From assembly GCA_002440265.1 (NCBI GenBank), contig DJSG01000051.1:1-45915 (forward strand): a DNA stretch of 45,915 nt. The letters run 5' to 3'. The DNA is from Bacteroidales bacterium UBA6340 (GTDB taxonomy: Bacteria; Bacteroidota; Bacteroidia; Bacteroidales; Paludibacteraceae). Shown one piece after another: positions 15,189-24,048 of this stretch. The notes beneath the pieces are model-generated. The model saw only the letters and a list, made by a program, of their open reading frames with translations, searched no databases and was not told the origin of the DNA. The translations under genes were made by a program, and so were the position numbers. Numbering within the stretch: the first letter of the stretch is position 1; every line of letters begins with the position of its first letter.

Positions 15189-18100
15189 TTATCTGCCAAT
15201 CATGCAACCGGTCGCGTTGTACATCTTGCCATTATGCAGAATATAGAGATGTCCGTCGCGCACAATTTTGTTTGTGCCTTGTGGTGCACAGGAGATGTCA
15301 TCAACAGCCGATGGTACGCTACTATGGAATACGATGCGAATAGTGAAACGCGTGTCAGACTGCGTGGGTTCGGCTACGCTGAAAGTATAGTCTGACAACA
15401 GCAAATTGGTGACAATATCAGCCTCACTGTCGTACAATTCTATCTGCTTGATGCCCACCGTGTTTTGGTCGGGGTCGATAGCGAAAGTGTATTCACCCGC
15501 CTCCGGAGCACGGAAGCCAATGGCAACACTTTTCTCCACCTCAGATAACGGGAGCGCGTTGAAGACCAACCGCACGCCGTTCATAACGGTGTAGGTAGCC
15601 AGTGTGTAGGCTTCGCCGAACATACGCTCAAGGTCTGCCCCTATCTCGTAGTCGGCTGTATAGCGGTCGTTGATGACTAATCCGAGTCGGTCGGAGAGAT
15701 TGTTCTCGCTATTGAGATAGATAGTAATGTATGAGGTAGCATTCTCATTGCCGAGCATCGGAGCATTGCGTTTCTGCCCTTCTGCGGCAAAGTTTAGTGT
15801 ACCCGATTCGGGGACTTGCACAAAGAAGCCCCATTCGGGACGAAGGGTCGTCTCTTTCAGCAGAACTGCCTTATAGTCCGAAAAATCAAACTCCGGCACT
15901 TGGGCATACAGCAGGTTGTCAAGGCCTGTCAGTTGGGCGGCATGGAACAAGGTCATATAGGGGGTGGCGATGAAGTTCCAACCGATGTTGTTCTCTTTGG
16001 CTGCGCCGCTGTTGTTATAAGCCGTAACGGCTACAGTGTTGCGCGGAGTGCTGCCATTGGTATATGCCATCGGTACGCGGATAACAGTGCGGGTGTCCCC
16101 CGAGCGCGGTACGGCGGTCAGGATATAGCCTGTTCCTGCGGTGAGCGTCTCGCCGGTAGCGAGTGCCACCCAGTTGTCGGCATTTGTACCGGTAGCGCGC
16201 AAGGCACCATCATAGGTCTTGACCACATAGTGTGTACCGTAGGTGGCAGCCTTTGCCAGTTCCGCATCGGCATAGCGAATATCGCTGACCTTGGCATCGA
16301 AAGGCACGGCAAACGGGTAGTAATTGCTCTTGTCAATGGTGAGGTCGAGGTAGATAGAGTCGTTGTCCGTGGCAAATGTACTACCTTCCTCTATATAAAG
16401 CCGTGGCATATCGTATGTCTCTGCACCATTGATAGTCACCCAACCGCCTGCAAGATACATTCCCGCTACCGTGAGGGCGGCATTGTTTGGCAGAACTACC
16501 GTTGCACCGCCCTCGATAGTGAGGTTGTGTAGTTGCGACGTACCTGCGACAGTCAGCGTAGCGCCATTCTTGACGATAACGTCCATATTCTGATTGACAA
16601 TATCCGTCATGGTCTCATCGGTAGTTACCTCTTTCGTGGTGTACCCGCAGGCAAGGTCTGAGTAGTAAGTGGTCGTCATCTCACCCGTGCTGTAACTGAC
16701 CACAAAACTATCCACGTAACAATAATTTGTTTGGCTGATAGTAATGGTGTTGGCTGAGGGAGTAAGTATATAATTATCTCCATCTGATGTCTTATCTGCT
16801 CCCACTATGCCTGCGTCACCAAAATTCTGTCCATAGGATTTGTATGCAGCATTCATGGCTACATAGATAGACGAAACCTCATAGTTGCCCTTGATATTGA
16901 TAGTCAGAGAATGGTGTTTGTGGAGGAGTATGAATTTGTACGTTTCCCCTATATATATGTAATTAAGACCATCTGCTTTTGTCCTGTTCCACGTCCAGTT
17001 GGTAGCCGTTTGCTCATTGGTTGCTTTGGAACCATCAACAGCCGTCCACCCTGTTGCCGCCACAATAGTCTCTGTACCATATATCTTGCTACCCTCTGTC
17101 TGACTATAGACGGCATAGAGAGTGGTGTTGCCCTTGGGCATAGTATAGGTGCCGAAGTCTATCTTGGTGTAAGTGCTGCTACCGTTTTCGACGGGAGTCT
17201 CCGACCAGCCATCGAAAGTGTATGGGCAGTCGGCACTGATAGTGGCATCGGCAGGCTCGGCAATATGTGCACCTGCACAATACACGCCTGCGGTAGTTAT
17301 TGTACCGTTGTTGTTAAGAGAGAGTGTATAACCCGAACACGTAATATCGGGTGTCGAGAGATTGGCTGTAATCGTGTTGCCGCCTGTGGCGGTGATGGTG
17401 AGCGTGCCTGTAGTAGGTGCCGTACTGTTCTGCGGCGGGCAGGCTATGATATAAATAGTGGTGTTTGCAGCGTCTATCTTGCCGGTACTGTTGGCAGGTA
17501 TTGTAACGGATTGCGCATAATCAGACAAAGCAGCATTTGCGGATAGTGCTATTTTATAATCACTTGATACTGAAGCAATTACCCCACCCATTAAGTTATA
17601 ACCCAATATAGCAACAGCCTTCTTGTCGCTCAGCGCAGTGGTCTCGCCGCACTCCACGGTCGGGAATACTATGGGGTCGGCAGGTGTAGTGGTGAAAGCA
17701 ACGGTAGGTATAGCAGTAACAACCACAGTGGTCTTACCCACACTGTTACAGGTCTCTGTATAAGTAGCATAGATGGTGTATGTGCCTGCTGCAGTCGCCG
17801 TAAAGGTAGTGCCGTCGTAGTTGCCCGTGGCGGGGGACACTTCGTAACTCCACGAACCACCTCTGTTGCCGCCGGTCTTTGTGCAAGCGATGTTGGTAGT
17901 GGCAGTACCGTTAGCACCTATGTTAATGGTCTCCTTGGCAGGGGTCAGCGCAACCGTAACACCATCGGAGCAGGTGGTGGATACGTACCCGGGCGTAATG
18001 CGCTTGTACATATAGAATAAGGTGTATAGCGAACTGCCTACGTAACTTGAAGGATACCCGATGGCTTTCGTACGGTTCATCAGAACCAAGTCGTCTTTAG

Positions 18101-18725
18101 ATATGAAATATCCGTCTTTGTGAAAGCGCAGTTGCGAATAAGGCTCTTCGCCGAGCGAGAACGATGCATTGGTAATCGTGATGCCGCCCTTATCACTGTT
18201 TTTCAAGATGAAATTATCGGCAGAGCCATCCACCACAAAGGGTATCCAATCGGTATGCGGTCTGTCCTTGTAGTAGGCTTGGTAGGTGCTTACAAATAAT
18301 CCTGCTCCTATGACACCCTGCCCGGCTGCATTGTCCGAAGAAGCCAGATACACCACATCGCCGTTGCTGATAGAGGTGGCTTTTTTCAGAGCAACGCCGT
18401 CAATGGCATTGGTGAAAACGGCATAGAATGTAACATCGCCCGTAACGGCGGTGGTGGTAGTAACCTGCGTAGCAGGTGCCGCCTCATCGGGTGCGCCGTC
18501 CATTGCGGCAGGAGTGGTAAACCAACCCTCGAAATAAGGATAGTTGGCATTGAAAGAGGTCGGGTCGGTCTTCGGCAGTGCGCCTACTTTACCGGTAGTG
18601 GATGTCGTGGTGGTATAGACACTGCCATTGACCATCCACGTAATGGTACTTGCGTACCCGTTCACCATTATGCCCCCAAACAAGAGGAGCATACATGTCA
18701 TTACACAAAAAGTAATTCTTTTCAT
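15189..18725 (-). CDS. Large surface protein with InlB-type repeats
   Basis: The 1178-residue protein has a signal peptide (MKRITFCVMTCMLLLFGG). Near its N-terminus are Listeria-Bacteroides (InlB_B/Flg_new) repeats, seen as TFYAVFT and FEGWFTTP patterns, with further copies mid-protein (YTFDGWSETP, TTLYAVYSQ). Ig-like Thr/Ala-rich domains and a beta-helical stretch follow. The end, near residues 1145-1178, has the DGHLYILHNGKMYNATG pattern common at the C-termini of secreted Bacteroidales proteins, possibly a type IX secretion or anchoring signal. It should be exported and surface-exposed. The partner gene downstream carries a membrane tail. Confidence 0.8.
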   Translation of the reverse strand: MKRITFCVMTCMLLLFGGIMVNGYASTITWMVNGSVYTTTTSTTGKVGALPKTDPTSFNANYPYFEGWFTTPAAMDGAPDEAAPATQVTTTTAVTGDVTFYAVFTNAIDGVALKKATSISNGDVVYLASSDNAAGQGVIGAGLFVSTYQAYYKDRPHTDWIPFVVDGSADNFILKNSDKGGITITNASFSLGEEPYSQLRFHKDGYFISKDDLVLMNRTKAIGYPSSYVGSSLYTLFYMYKRITPGYVSTTCSDGVTVALTPAKETINIGANGTATTNIACTKTGGNRGGSWSYEVSPATGNYDGTTFTATAAGTYTIYATYTETCNSVGKTTVVVTAIPTVAFTTTPADPIVFPTVECGETTALSDKKAVAILGYNLMGGVIASVSSDYKIALSANAALSDYAQSVTIPANSTGKIDAANTTIYIIACPPQNSTAPTTGTLTITATGGNTITANLSTPDITCSGYTLSLNNNGTITTAGVYCAGAHIAEPADATISADCPYTFDGWSETPVENGSSTYTKIDFGTYTMPKGNTTLYAVYSQTEGSKIYGTETIVAATGWTAVDGSKATNEQTATNWTWNRTKADGLNYIYIGETYKFILLHKHHSLTINIKGNYEVSSIYVAMNAAYKSYGQNFGDAGIVGADKTSDGDNYILTPSANTITISQTNYCYVDSFVVSYSTGEMTTTYYSDLACGYTTKEVTTDETMTDIVNQNMDVIVKNGATLTVAGTSQLHNLTIEGGATVVLPNNAALTVAGMYLAGGWVTINGAETYDMPRLYIEEGSTFATDNDSIYLDLTIDKSNYYPFAVPFDAKVSDIRYADAELAKAATYGTHYVVKTYDGALRATGTNADNWVALATGETLTAGTGYILTAVPRSGDTRTVIRVPMAYTNGSTPRNTVAVTAYNNSGAAKENNIGWNFIATPYMTLFHAAQLTGLDNLLYAQVPEFDFSDYKAVLLKETTLRPEWGFFVQVPESGTLNFAAEGQKRNAPMLGNENATSYITIYLNSENNLSDRLGLVINDRYTADYEIGADLERMFGEAYTLATYTVMNGVRLVFNALPLSEVEKSVAIGFRAPEAGEYTFAIDPDQNTVGIKQIELYDSEADIVTNLLLSDYTFSVAEPTQSDTRFTIRIVFHSSVPSAVDDISCAPQGTNKIVRDGHLYILHNGKMYNATGCMIGR

Positions 18726-18762
18726 ATTGGTATTATATTGTTATTCTAATAAAACAACCCCG

Positions 18763-18793
18763 CAAAGTTACGACATTTTCGGCATATATGCAA
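18763..18793 (-). promoter_or_regulatory. Promoter of the surface-protein gene
   Basis: TAACTTTG (18770-18763 on the minus strand) is a perfect -7 element, with TTG at 18793-18791 exactly 20 nt upstream. The gene starts at 18725. Confidence 0.65.
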
Positions 18794-18857
18794 GGTCTTT
18801 ACGGTTAACGAATTTACGATTTATTGCGTTATTTGGTCATTTCCCTATAATTGGGGA

Positions 18858-18888
18858 TTGCAGGTGCGTGCAAATAGCAGTAATTTTG
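18858..18888 (+). promoter_or_regulatory. feoB promoter
   Basis: TTG at 18858-18860 and TAATTTTG at 18881-18888 are 20 nt apart. No Fur-like operator could be recognised by eye. Confidence 0.65.
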
Positions 18889-18941
18889 CAGCCTATTTAG
18901 AAGTATTAGTTTGCATTGGCAGCATATAGACAATATACGTA

Positions 18942-20639
18942 ATGTATATGGCATCAGAGGACAAAACAATCAATATCGCCGTAGTCGGCAGTGCCCATAG
19001 TGGAAAGAGTGCGTTGGCAGAGGCACTCCGCAAGGAAGCAGAATGGGCGGGAAAGCCATTGGAGTTCACAGAGATACATGACCATAACGCCCTGCACGGT
19101 CACCGATATGACGTTGTGTTGCAGGTAGTGGATTCGACAAATCTTGAGCAAAGTCTGCTTCTCACTCCGCATATTATAGACGAAGAGGAGAAGATAGTGC
19201 TGGCATTCAACCGCTATGATTTGCTATTGAAGACGGGACACTCGCTGGACTTGCCGAAAATGCAAGATTTGATGGGCGTGCCGTTGGCATTGGTAAGTGC
19301 GAGCAAAGGTCGCGGGATAGGGGAGATACTTCATTTGATAGAGCAGACAGATGCCGCTCCTCTCTCGACCGACCACCCTGTTTATCACGCCTGGGAGCAA
19401 CATGATGAGGACGCTTATGCGGGTTATGTGCACGGCGTGCTGATGCAGACCTTGTTGCACCCGAAAGATGACAAGCACTGCACGCGATTAGAGCGTGTGG
19501 ACAAGATACTGACCAACAAGTGGACAGGCTTTCCGATACTTGCGATAATACTGTGTGTTGTGTTTGAGTGCACTTTCGCACTGGGCGAGCCGCTGCAAGA
19601 CCTGATGCAAAAAGGTATTGACGCGCTGTACGACCTCTGTGTGGGTGCATTGCCTGCAGGTTGGCTGAGCAGTTTGTTGGGCGATGGTATCATACAAGGT
19701 GTGGGGTCGCTACTGACCGCATTGCCGAACATTATTATTCTGTTCTTTTTCCTCTCGCTGATGGAGGACACGGGTTATATGGCACGTGTGGCGTACCTGA
19801 TGGACGGTATGATGCACCGTATAGGTCTGCACGGACGTTCGTTTATTCCGATGTTGATGGGGTTTGACTGCAACGTGCCTGCTATCATGGCGGCGAAGGA
19901 TATAAAGGACCCCAAGGACAGGGCGCTGACTATGCTGATGGTTCCGTTTATGTCCTGCTCGGCGCGTCTGCCGGTGTATATCTTGTTTATAGACGCATTC
20001 TTTGAGAACTACAAGGCGTTGGTACTATTGTCGCTGTACCTGTTGGGCATACTGATGAGTTTCCTGTTTGCATTTATCATGAAAAAAACCAAATGGTTTC
20101 GCAAGCCTGCAGACGACAAAGTGAACGAACTGCCTGCATTCCGTATGCCGACATGGAAGAGCATCGGCGGGCATATATGGTATCGTGTATCGGATTTTCT
20201 GAAGAAGATATCGACCGTCGTCTTGTGTGCGTCGGTGATTATATGGGCATTGGAGTACTTTCCGGCAGGCGACCTTGAGCATATTGAAACCTCATGGCTG
20301 GCGGCTATCGGACATTTTATCGAGCCGGTGATGCGTCCGTTGGGTTTCGATTGGCGGATGTCGGTTTGCCTCTTGACGGGTCTTCCTGCGAAGGAAGCCA
20401 TTGCAGCCACGTTTGCAATCCTGTTCGGCGGTGATATGTCGGCAACGGCACTGACGCCCGTAAGCGCGTATGCATTCCTTGTATTCACTTTGCTCTACTT
20501 CCCATGTGTGGCAACGATAGCGACAATCCGCCGCGAAATCAACTGGAAATGGGCGGCGTTTACCGTGGTGAACTCTATCGTAGTGGCATGGTTGGCAGCG
20601 TTTGTGGTGTACCAAGTGGGCAGTTTGCTTTTCCCCTAA
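18942..20639 (+). CDS. feoB: FeoB ferrous iron transporter with a shortened G domain
   Basis: This 565-residue protein is much shorter than the usual 700-830. The membrane part is intact: GFDCNVPAIMAAK and PFMSCSARLPVYILF are the conserved FeoB gate motifs, and LTGLPAKEAI lies in the C-terminal half. The N-terminal GTPase has a P-loop (GSAHSGKS, residues 16-23), VVDSTNLEQS (62-71), an N-x-x-D (NRYD) and a G5-like VSASKGRG. Only about 40 residues separate the P-loop from VVDSTN, against about 75 in E. coli FeoB. The switch I region, G2 Thr and G3 DLPG are all missing. No FeoA domain is fused or adjacent. The start may be 18942 or 18948. Confidence 0.88.
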   Translation: MYMASEDKTINIAVVGSAHSGKSALAEALRKEAEWAGKPLEFTEIHDHNALHGHRYDVVLQVVDSTNLEQSLLLTPHIIDEEEKIVLAFNRYDLLLKTGHSLDLPKMQDLMGVPLALVSASKGRGIGEILHLIEQTDAAPLSTDHPVYHAWEQHDEDAYAGYVHGVLMQTLLHPKDDKHCTRLERVDKILTNKWTGFPILAIILCVVFECTFALGEPLQDLMQKGIDALYDLCVGALPAGWLSSLLGDGIIQGVGSLLTALPNIIILFFFLSLMEDTGYMARVAYLMDGMMHRIGLHGRSFIPMLMGFDCNVPAIMAAKDIKDPKDRALTMLMVPFMSCSARLPVYILFIDAFFENYKALVLLSLYLLGILMSFLFAFIMKKTKWFRKPADDKVNELPAFRMPTWKSIGGHIWYRVSDFLKKISTVVLCASVIIWALEYFPAGDLEHIETSWLAAIGHFIEPVMRPLGFDWRMSVCLLTGLPAKEAIAATFAILFGGDMSATALTPVSAYAFLVFTLLYFPCVATIATIRREINWKWAAFTVVNSIVVAWLAAFVVYQVGSLLFP

Positions 20640-20656
20640 TTGCCATGGTGCAGGCT

Positions 20657-20762
20657 CCGTTAAAAGGATAACTTTTCTCCATTAACATCCATTAAAGAAC
20701 CATGTAAAAGGGTATTATCGAGTAGAGGACTCCGTTAATGACCGTTAATTGACGTTAATATA
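20657..20762. repeat. Helically phased CCRTTAA motif between feoB and its small partner
   Basis: CCRTTAA or a one-base variant occurs at 20657, 20679, 20689, 20732, 20742 and 20752. The spacings are 22, 10, 43, 10 and 10 nt, all close to whole turns of the DNA helix. The last three copies form a 10-bp tandem array. Confidence 0.5.
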
Positions 20763-20823
20763 AAGACAGACATATAATTATCGTATAATTAACCATAAAT
20801 TCAGGGCTTGATTAAGTGTGTGT

Positions 20824-20985
20824 ATGTGGCAAGAGATAGTTGTTATAGTATTGATAGTGTGTGCGATAGCCGGTGTGTGGCTGTCGGTGCACAAGCAACG
20901 CCATCAGCCGTGTGAGGGCGATGGCGAGTGCAAAGATTGTCCCTTGGCGGAACATTGCAAGAAGAAAAAAAAGAGACGGTGGTGA
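20824..20985 (+). CDS. FeoB-associated Cys-rich membrane protein
   Basis: The 53-residue product has one N-terminal membrane span (EIVVIVLIVCAIAGVWLSV) and a cytosolic-type tail with four cysteines spaced C30-x5-C36-x2-C39-x5-C45, ending in a Lys/Arg cluster. This matches the FeoB-associated Cys-rich membrane protein family. It probably helps FeoB or senses iron/redox, but the mechanism is unknown. It lies 184 nt after feoB on the same strand, with phased CCRTTAA motifs between them. Confidence 0.85.
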   Translation: MWQEIVVIVLIVCAIAGVWLSVHKQRHQPCEGDGECKDCPLAEHCKKKKKRRW

Positions 20986-21069
20986 GACGAAAAAGAGGCT
21001 ATTGTAAGATGTTATGCGCTATCAAGGCAACAACCGCCAAAATAGTAATGGAACATCAGCGAAGCCGAT

Positions 21070-21090
21070 GACGACGCGAGCCGCGTCGTC
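21070..21090 (+). repeat. Perfect 9-bp GC-rich hairpin
   Basis: GACGACGCG (21070-21078) and CGCGTCGTC (21082-21090) flank a 3-nt loop. It lies 85 nt after the Cys-rich gene and may end that transcript, although no T run follows. A similar imperfect hairpin core, ACGCG-ATA-CGCGT, occurs near 14335. Confidence 0.55.
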
Positions 21091-21155
21091 CCCCAAGCGT
21101 AGCATAGTCATACGGCTATATTTAGATATTTTGGCATTTAAGGGAAGTGAGAAAC

Positions 21156-21210
21156 ACGGCAAAACGCTCGGAGTTGACTCGAAGTTAACCCGAGAAAACA
21201 GGGTGAAAGA
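21156..21210. repeat. 11-bp periodic array downstream of the deacetylase gene
   Basis: The clearest units are 21167-21177 and 21178-21188, on the pattern CTCGRAGTTRA, with 9 of 11 matches. Weaker neighbours at 21156-21166, 21189-21199 and 21200-21210 keep the same 11-nt spacing. Confidence 0.5.
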
Positions 21211-21217
21211 TTAGATA

Positions 21218-22054
21218 TTATTCTTTTGCTTTTATTAATAAATACTTTGCTATATTTTTAACAGACTGTGTGAGCAGTTCCTCTATCCACTGCGGGGTGT
21301 TATCCGTCCATCGCTGTGGGTGGGTGGTAATCATCAGTTGAGCGGGCAGTGGTTGCCTGTGTGTCTGCGAAAGGGTGGGGGATTGCGCTGTATGAGAGAC
21401 GGTGATGGCGCGTAGGATGTCGTGCGTGGAGTGATAGACCAAGCCGCGTGCAATCCATTGGTCTTGATAGACGGGTACCTTGTCGCGGAGTGAGACACGG
21501 AAGCCATCCCAACGCCGTCCCGTGTCGGTGAGGTAGAAGACATGGCTGAAGTCCACATCGAAATAGGGTTCGCCTATGATGCCGTAGGAATGATAATCGT
21601 AGGTTTTCCAGAGGTCGCGCCCGTCCCATTGGCTGGTAGGTGCGCCGTGCATGCAGATAGTGCGGACGGGATAAAAGTGGCGGAAGTAGGATAGTTGCTG
21701 CCCGAAGTGCTTGATTGCTGCCTGAATATCACCATTCGCAAGCGACATATCCTCATAATGATACCCAATCTCGTGTCCGAGTGCAGCGATAGAGCGGATA
21801 AATCCGGGTTGATTGCTTGCGGGAACGACGCGAAAATAGTAGGAGGCACAGATACCCAGTTCGTGCTCAATCTGCGCCGTGCGGAGACTGTTGGCAGGAC
21901 GTGCGTCCACGTCGTGGCGGAGAATGACGAAGGGGGTGTCGGCAAGTGTGCTTTTGCTGTCGCAATACTGCTCGAAAGTCAGGAACTGATACCCTGCCGA
22001 TTGTAGGGCCATGAGCAGTTGACGGTAGGTGGTGAGTGTGAAGTCGCGTTGCAT
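21218..22054 (-). CDS. NodB-like polysaccharide deacetylase family protein
   Basis: The 278-residue protein has a metal-binding RHDVD motif (His47, Asp48, Asp50), then EIGYHYED near residue 98 and THPQRWTD near residue 250, the expected spread of NodB ligands. There is no signal peptide, so it is probably cytoplasmic. The layout is like deacetylases found in polysaccharide or sugar-nucleotide loci. It follows the AraC regulator by 9 nt, so the two are co-transcribed. Confidence 0.75.
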   Translation of the reverse strand: MQRDFTLTTYRQLLMALQSAGYQFLTFEQYCDSKSTLADTPFVILRHDVDARPANSLRTAQIEHELGICASYYFRVVPASNQPGFIRSIAALGHEIGYHYEDMSLANGDIQAAIKHFGQQLSYFRHFYPVRTICMHGAPTSQWDGRDLWKTYDYHSYGIIGEPYFDVDFSHVFYLTDTGRRWDGFRVSLRDKVPVYQDQWIARGLVYHSTHDILRAITVSHTAQSPTLSQTHRQPLPAQLMITTHPQRWTDNTPQWIEELLTQSVKNIAKYLLIKAKE

Positions 22055-22063
22055 GGAGCAGGT

Positions 22064-22966
22064 TTATTGCGGTTTGTGCCGGTTCTGTTGGCGAAAAGCC
22101 TGGGGGCTGATTCCTGTCTGAAGGCGGAAATACTTGCAGAAACTGCTGGCACCGGCGTAGTTCATGTGGTAGGCAATTTCCTTGACGGTGTCGTTGGTGT
22201 TGAGCAAAATCTGTTTGATTTCGCGGATGGCTATGCTGTTGATGATGTCGGTAGGTGTCTTGTCAGCGACCTGTCTGCAGATATAAGTCAGGTATTTGGG
22301 TGTGATAGCCATTTCTTCGGCATACCAACTGACGGAACGTCGTGAGGTGTGGTTCGCCTCCAGCAGTTGGACAAAGCGGTAGAAGAGTTGGTTGAGCCGT
22401 GACTTGTTGCTATTGGTGGAGAGCATACCGTTGTTCATAACAATGAGTTCGCCCATGCCTATGCGCCGACGTATATTGAGGTCGAGCATGTGCAGGATTT
22501 CGAAGATAATGGCTTGCGCCAGGGCATCCGAGATACGGTCGCTGTACGTGCTCTGCTCCTGAATGTGGAGGTCAATGAGTTTCTCGTATGCATCGTAGAG
22601 TTGTATCTGGTGCCGGTTCATGTGTATAATGGGGTGTTGCTTGAGGAACTGGAGTTTGTCGTACCAATTGGTCTCCACCCGCAGGCAGGAATAGACGACA
22701 TCCGTGAGCGTATCCTGCGGGATACTGAAGATAAGGCATTGGAAGTCAGGCGTGTACAGGTACTGCTGCGAGAGGAAGTCGGACGTGCAGAGCAATACAT
22801 CGTGCTCTGCCATTTCGTAGTTCTCTTGCTTATCTGGTTCGATTCGTAGCCGGCCGGCCTTGCACATAACCGCGATGGCAATGCTTTTGTTGCCGGCATT
22901 TCGCTGCACCAAGGTGTCCAGATTGTCGGACACACAGATGTTCTTGAATGGGATAATCTTCTGCAT
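22064..22966 (-). CDS. AraC family transcriptional regulator
   Basis: This 300-residue protein has a divergent N-terminal sensor domain and a C-terminal AraC/XylS domain (about residues 200-300) with two helix-turn-helix motifs. The first covers YAEEMAITPKYLTYICRQ and the second TVKEIAYHMNYAGASSFCK, followed by the family signature FRLQTGISPQAFR. It should bind DNA and answer to a small ligand. It shares a unit with the deacetylase and lies divergently from the phospholipid genes, so either is a possible target. Confidence 0.88.
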   Translation of the reverse strand: MQKIIPFKNICVSDNLDTLVQRNAGNKSIAIAVMCKAGRLRIEPDKQENYEMAEHDVLLCTSDFLSQQYLYTPDFQCLIFSIPQDTLTDVVYSCLRVETNWYDKLQFLKQHPIIHMNRHQIQLYDAYEKLIDLHIQEQSTYSDRISDALAQAIIFEILHMLDLNIRRRIGMGELIVMNNGMLSTNSNKSRLNQLFYRFVQLLEANHTSRRSVSWYAEEMAITPKYLTYICRQVADKTPTDIINSIAIREIKQILLNTNDTVKEIAYHMNYAGASSFCKYFRLQTGISPQAFRQQNRHKPQ

Positions 22967-23008
22967 AATCTATTCCGTTTTTCGCACGATGATGTGTACA
23001 TTCGCCGG

Positions 23009-23040
23009 CAAAGGTACAAAAAATATGCCATTAGTGCCAA
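23009..23040 (-). promoter_or_regulatory. Promoter of the AraC-deacetylase unit
   Basis: TACCTTTG lies at 23016-23009 on the minus strand, with TTG at 23040-23038, 21 nt upstream. Confidence 0.65.
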
Positions 23041-23113
23041 GTTGTTTTCTGCAAATTGCGCATAAAAAAGAGATTATTAGAAATGTGGACAATCATTTTT
23101 TCGCTATGGAACA

Positions 23114-23143
23114 TTGCAGAGTCACTGAAAAGCACTAATTTTG
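23114..23143 (+). promoter_or_regulatory. Promoter of the CDP-alcohol phosphatidyltransferase-cls operon
   Basis: TTG at 23114-23116 and TAATTTTG at 23136-23143 are 19 nt apart. The leader is about 150 nt and holds a repeat array. Confidence 0.65.
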
Positions 23144-23157
23144 CGGCGGGTATTTAT

Positions 23158-23219
23158 ATGTACGATTTGCATATTCATGATGTACGATTTATGTACGATT
23201 GTGTGGAGATGTACGATTG
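23158..23219. repeat. ATGTACGATT array in the phospholipid operon leader
   Basis: Four perfect copies of ATGTACGATT start at 23158, 23180, 23191 and 23209. The first three keep an 11-nt phase (22 and 11); the last is offset by 18. Each copy contains an ATG just upstream of the true start at 23300. Confidence 0.7.
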
Positions 23220-23299
23220 GCAAGAGGGGCATTCGGAGGGGTAGGGCTGCGAAAAAGGGATATATAATAAACCTAAAACTATAAATATCAGATTGCTGT

Positions 23300-24040
23300 A
23301 TGGAAACAAAAGAGCAAAAAGAGACCGCGAGGACGAGTATTCGCCCGGCGAAACGTATTCAGACTTCGATACTAAACGGAGTGGAGCGCAAGGCTCTGGT
23401 GTGGATGGCGGAACGTATGCCGCGTTGGGTGACATCGGATATGCTGTCGGCTGTGGGGGTGGCAGGTGCTATCATCATTGCGGCAGGATATGTGTTGTCG
23501 AATGTGAACATAAACTACTTGTGGCTCAGTTCGTTTGGATTGGTGGTGCATTGGTTCGGGGACTCCATGGACGGCTCGCTGGCACGTGTGCGACATACGC
23601 AGCGACCGGTGTACGGGTTCTACCTCGACCATACGCTGGACGCCGTGACGGAGTTTATCATGTTCTTCGGTGCGGGTCTGTCAAGCCTGCTCAGATTGGA
23701 CATTGCGATGATGGTGTTCGTTGCGTATCTGCTTATGACACTGAATGTTACCATTAATTCGCACCTCAAGAGCGAGTTCAAACTGACATACGCCAAGTTG
23801 GGTCCGACCGAGTTCCGACTGCTGATGATTATCCTGAACACCTTACTTATATACGTAGCCCCGTTGCGCGAGTTTTCCACGACGCTATGCTATTTCGGGC
23901 ATAGTCTGACATTGAGCGGACTGGATATTGTGGCACTATGTATATTCTTGATAATCATGGTTATCTACACGTGCACGGTGATTGCCGATGCCCGTGGCTA
24001 CGCGAAGACTGATCCTCTACCCAAGACTCCGCGGGAGTAA
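23300..24040 (+). CDS. CDP-alcohol phosphatidyltransferase family protein
   Basis: The 246-residue membrane protein has the complete family signature: Asp88-x2-Asp91-Gly-x2-Ala-Arg, and then Gly-x3-Asp110-x3-Asp114. Several membrane spans surround it. It transfers a phosphatidyl group from CDP-diacylglycerol to an alcohol, or makes a related phosphodiester lipid; the alcohol acceptor cannot be told. It is followed 8 nt later by cardiolipin synthase, which supports a phospholipid headgroup role such as phosphatidylglycerophosphate or inositol-type lipid synthesis. Confidence 0.88.
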   Translation: METKEQKETARTSIRPAKRIQTSILNGVERKALVWMAERMPRWVTSDMLSAVGVAGAIIIAAGYVLSNVNINYLWLSSFGLVVHWFGDSMDGSLARVRHTQRPVYGFYLDHTLDAVTEFIMFFGAGLSSLLRLDIAMMVFVAYLLMTLNVTINSHLKSEFKLTYAKLGPTEFRLLMIILNTLLIYVAPLREFSTTLCYFGHSLTLSGLDIVALCIFLIIMVIYTCTVIADARGYAKTDPLPKTPRE

Positions 24041-24048
24041 GGAGCATT

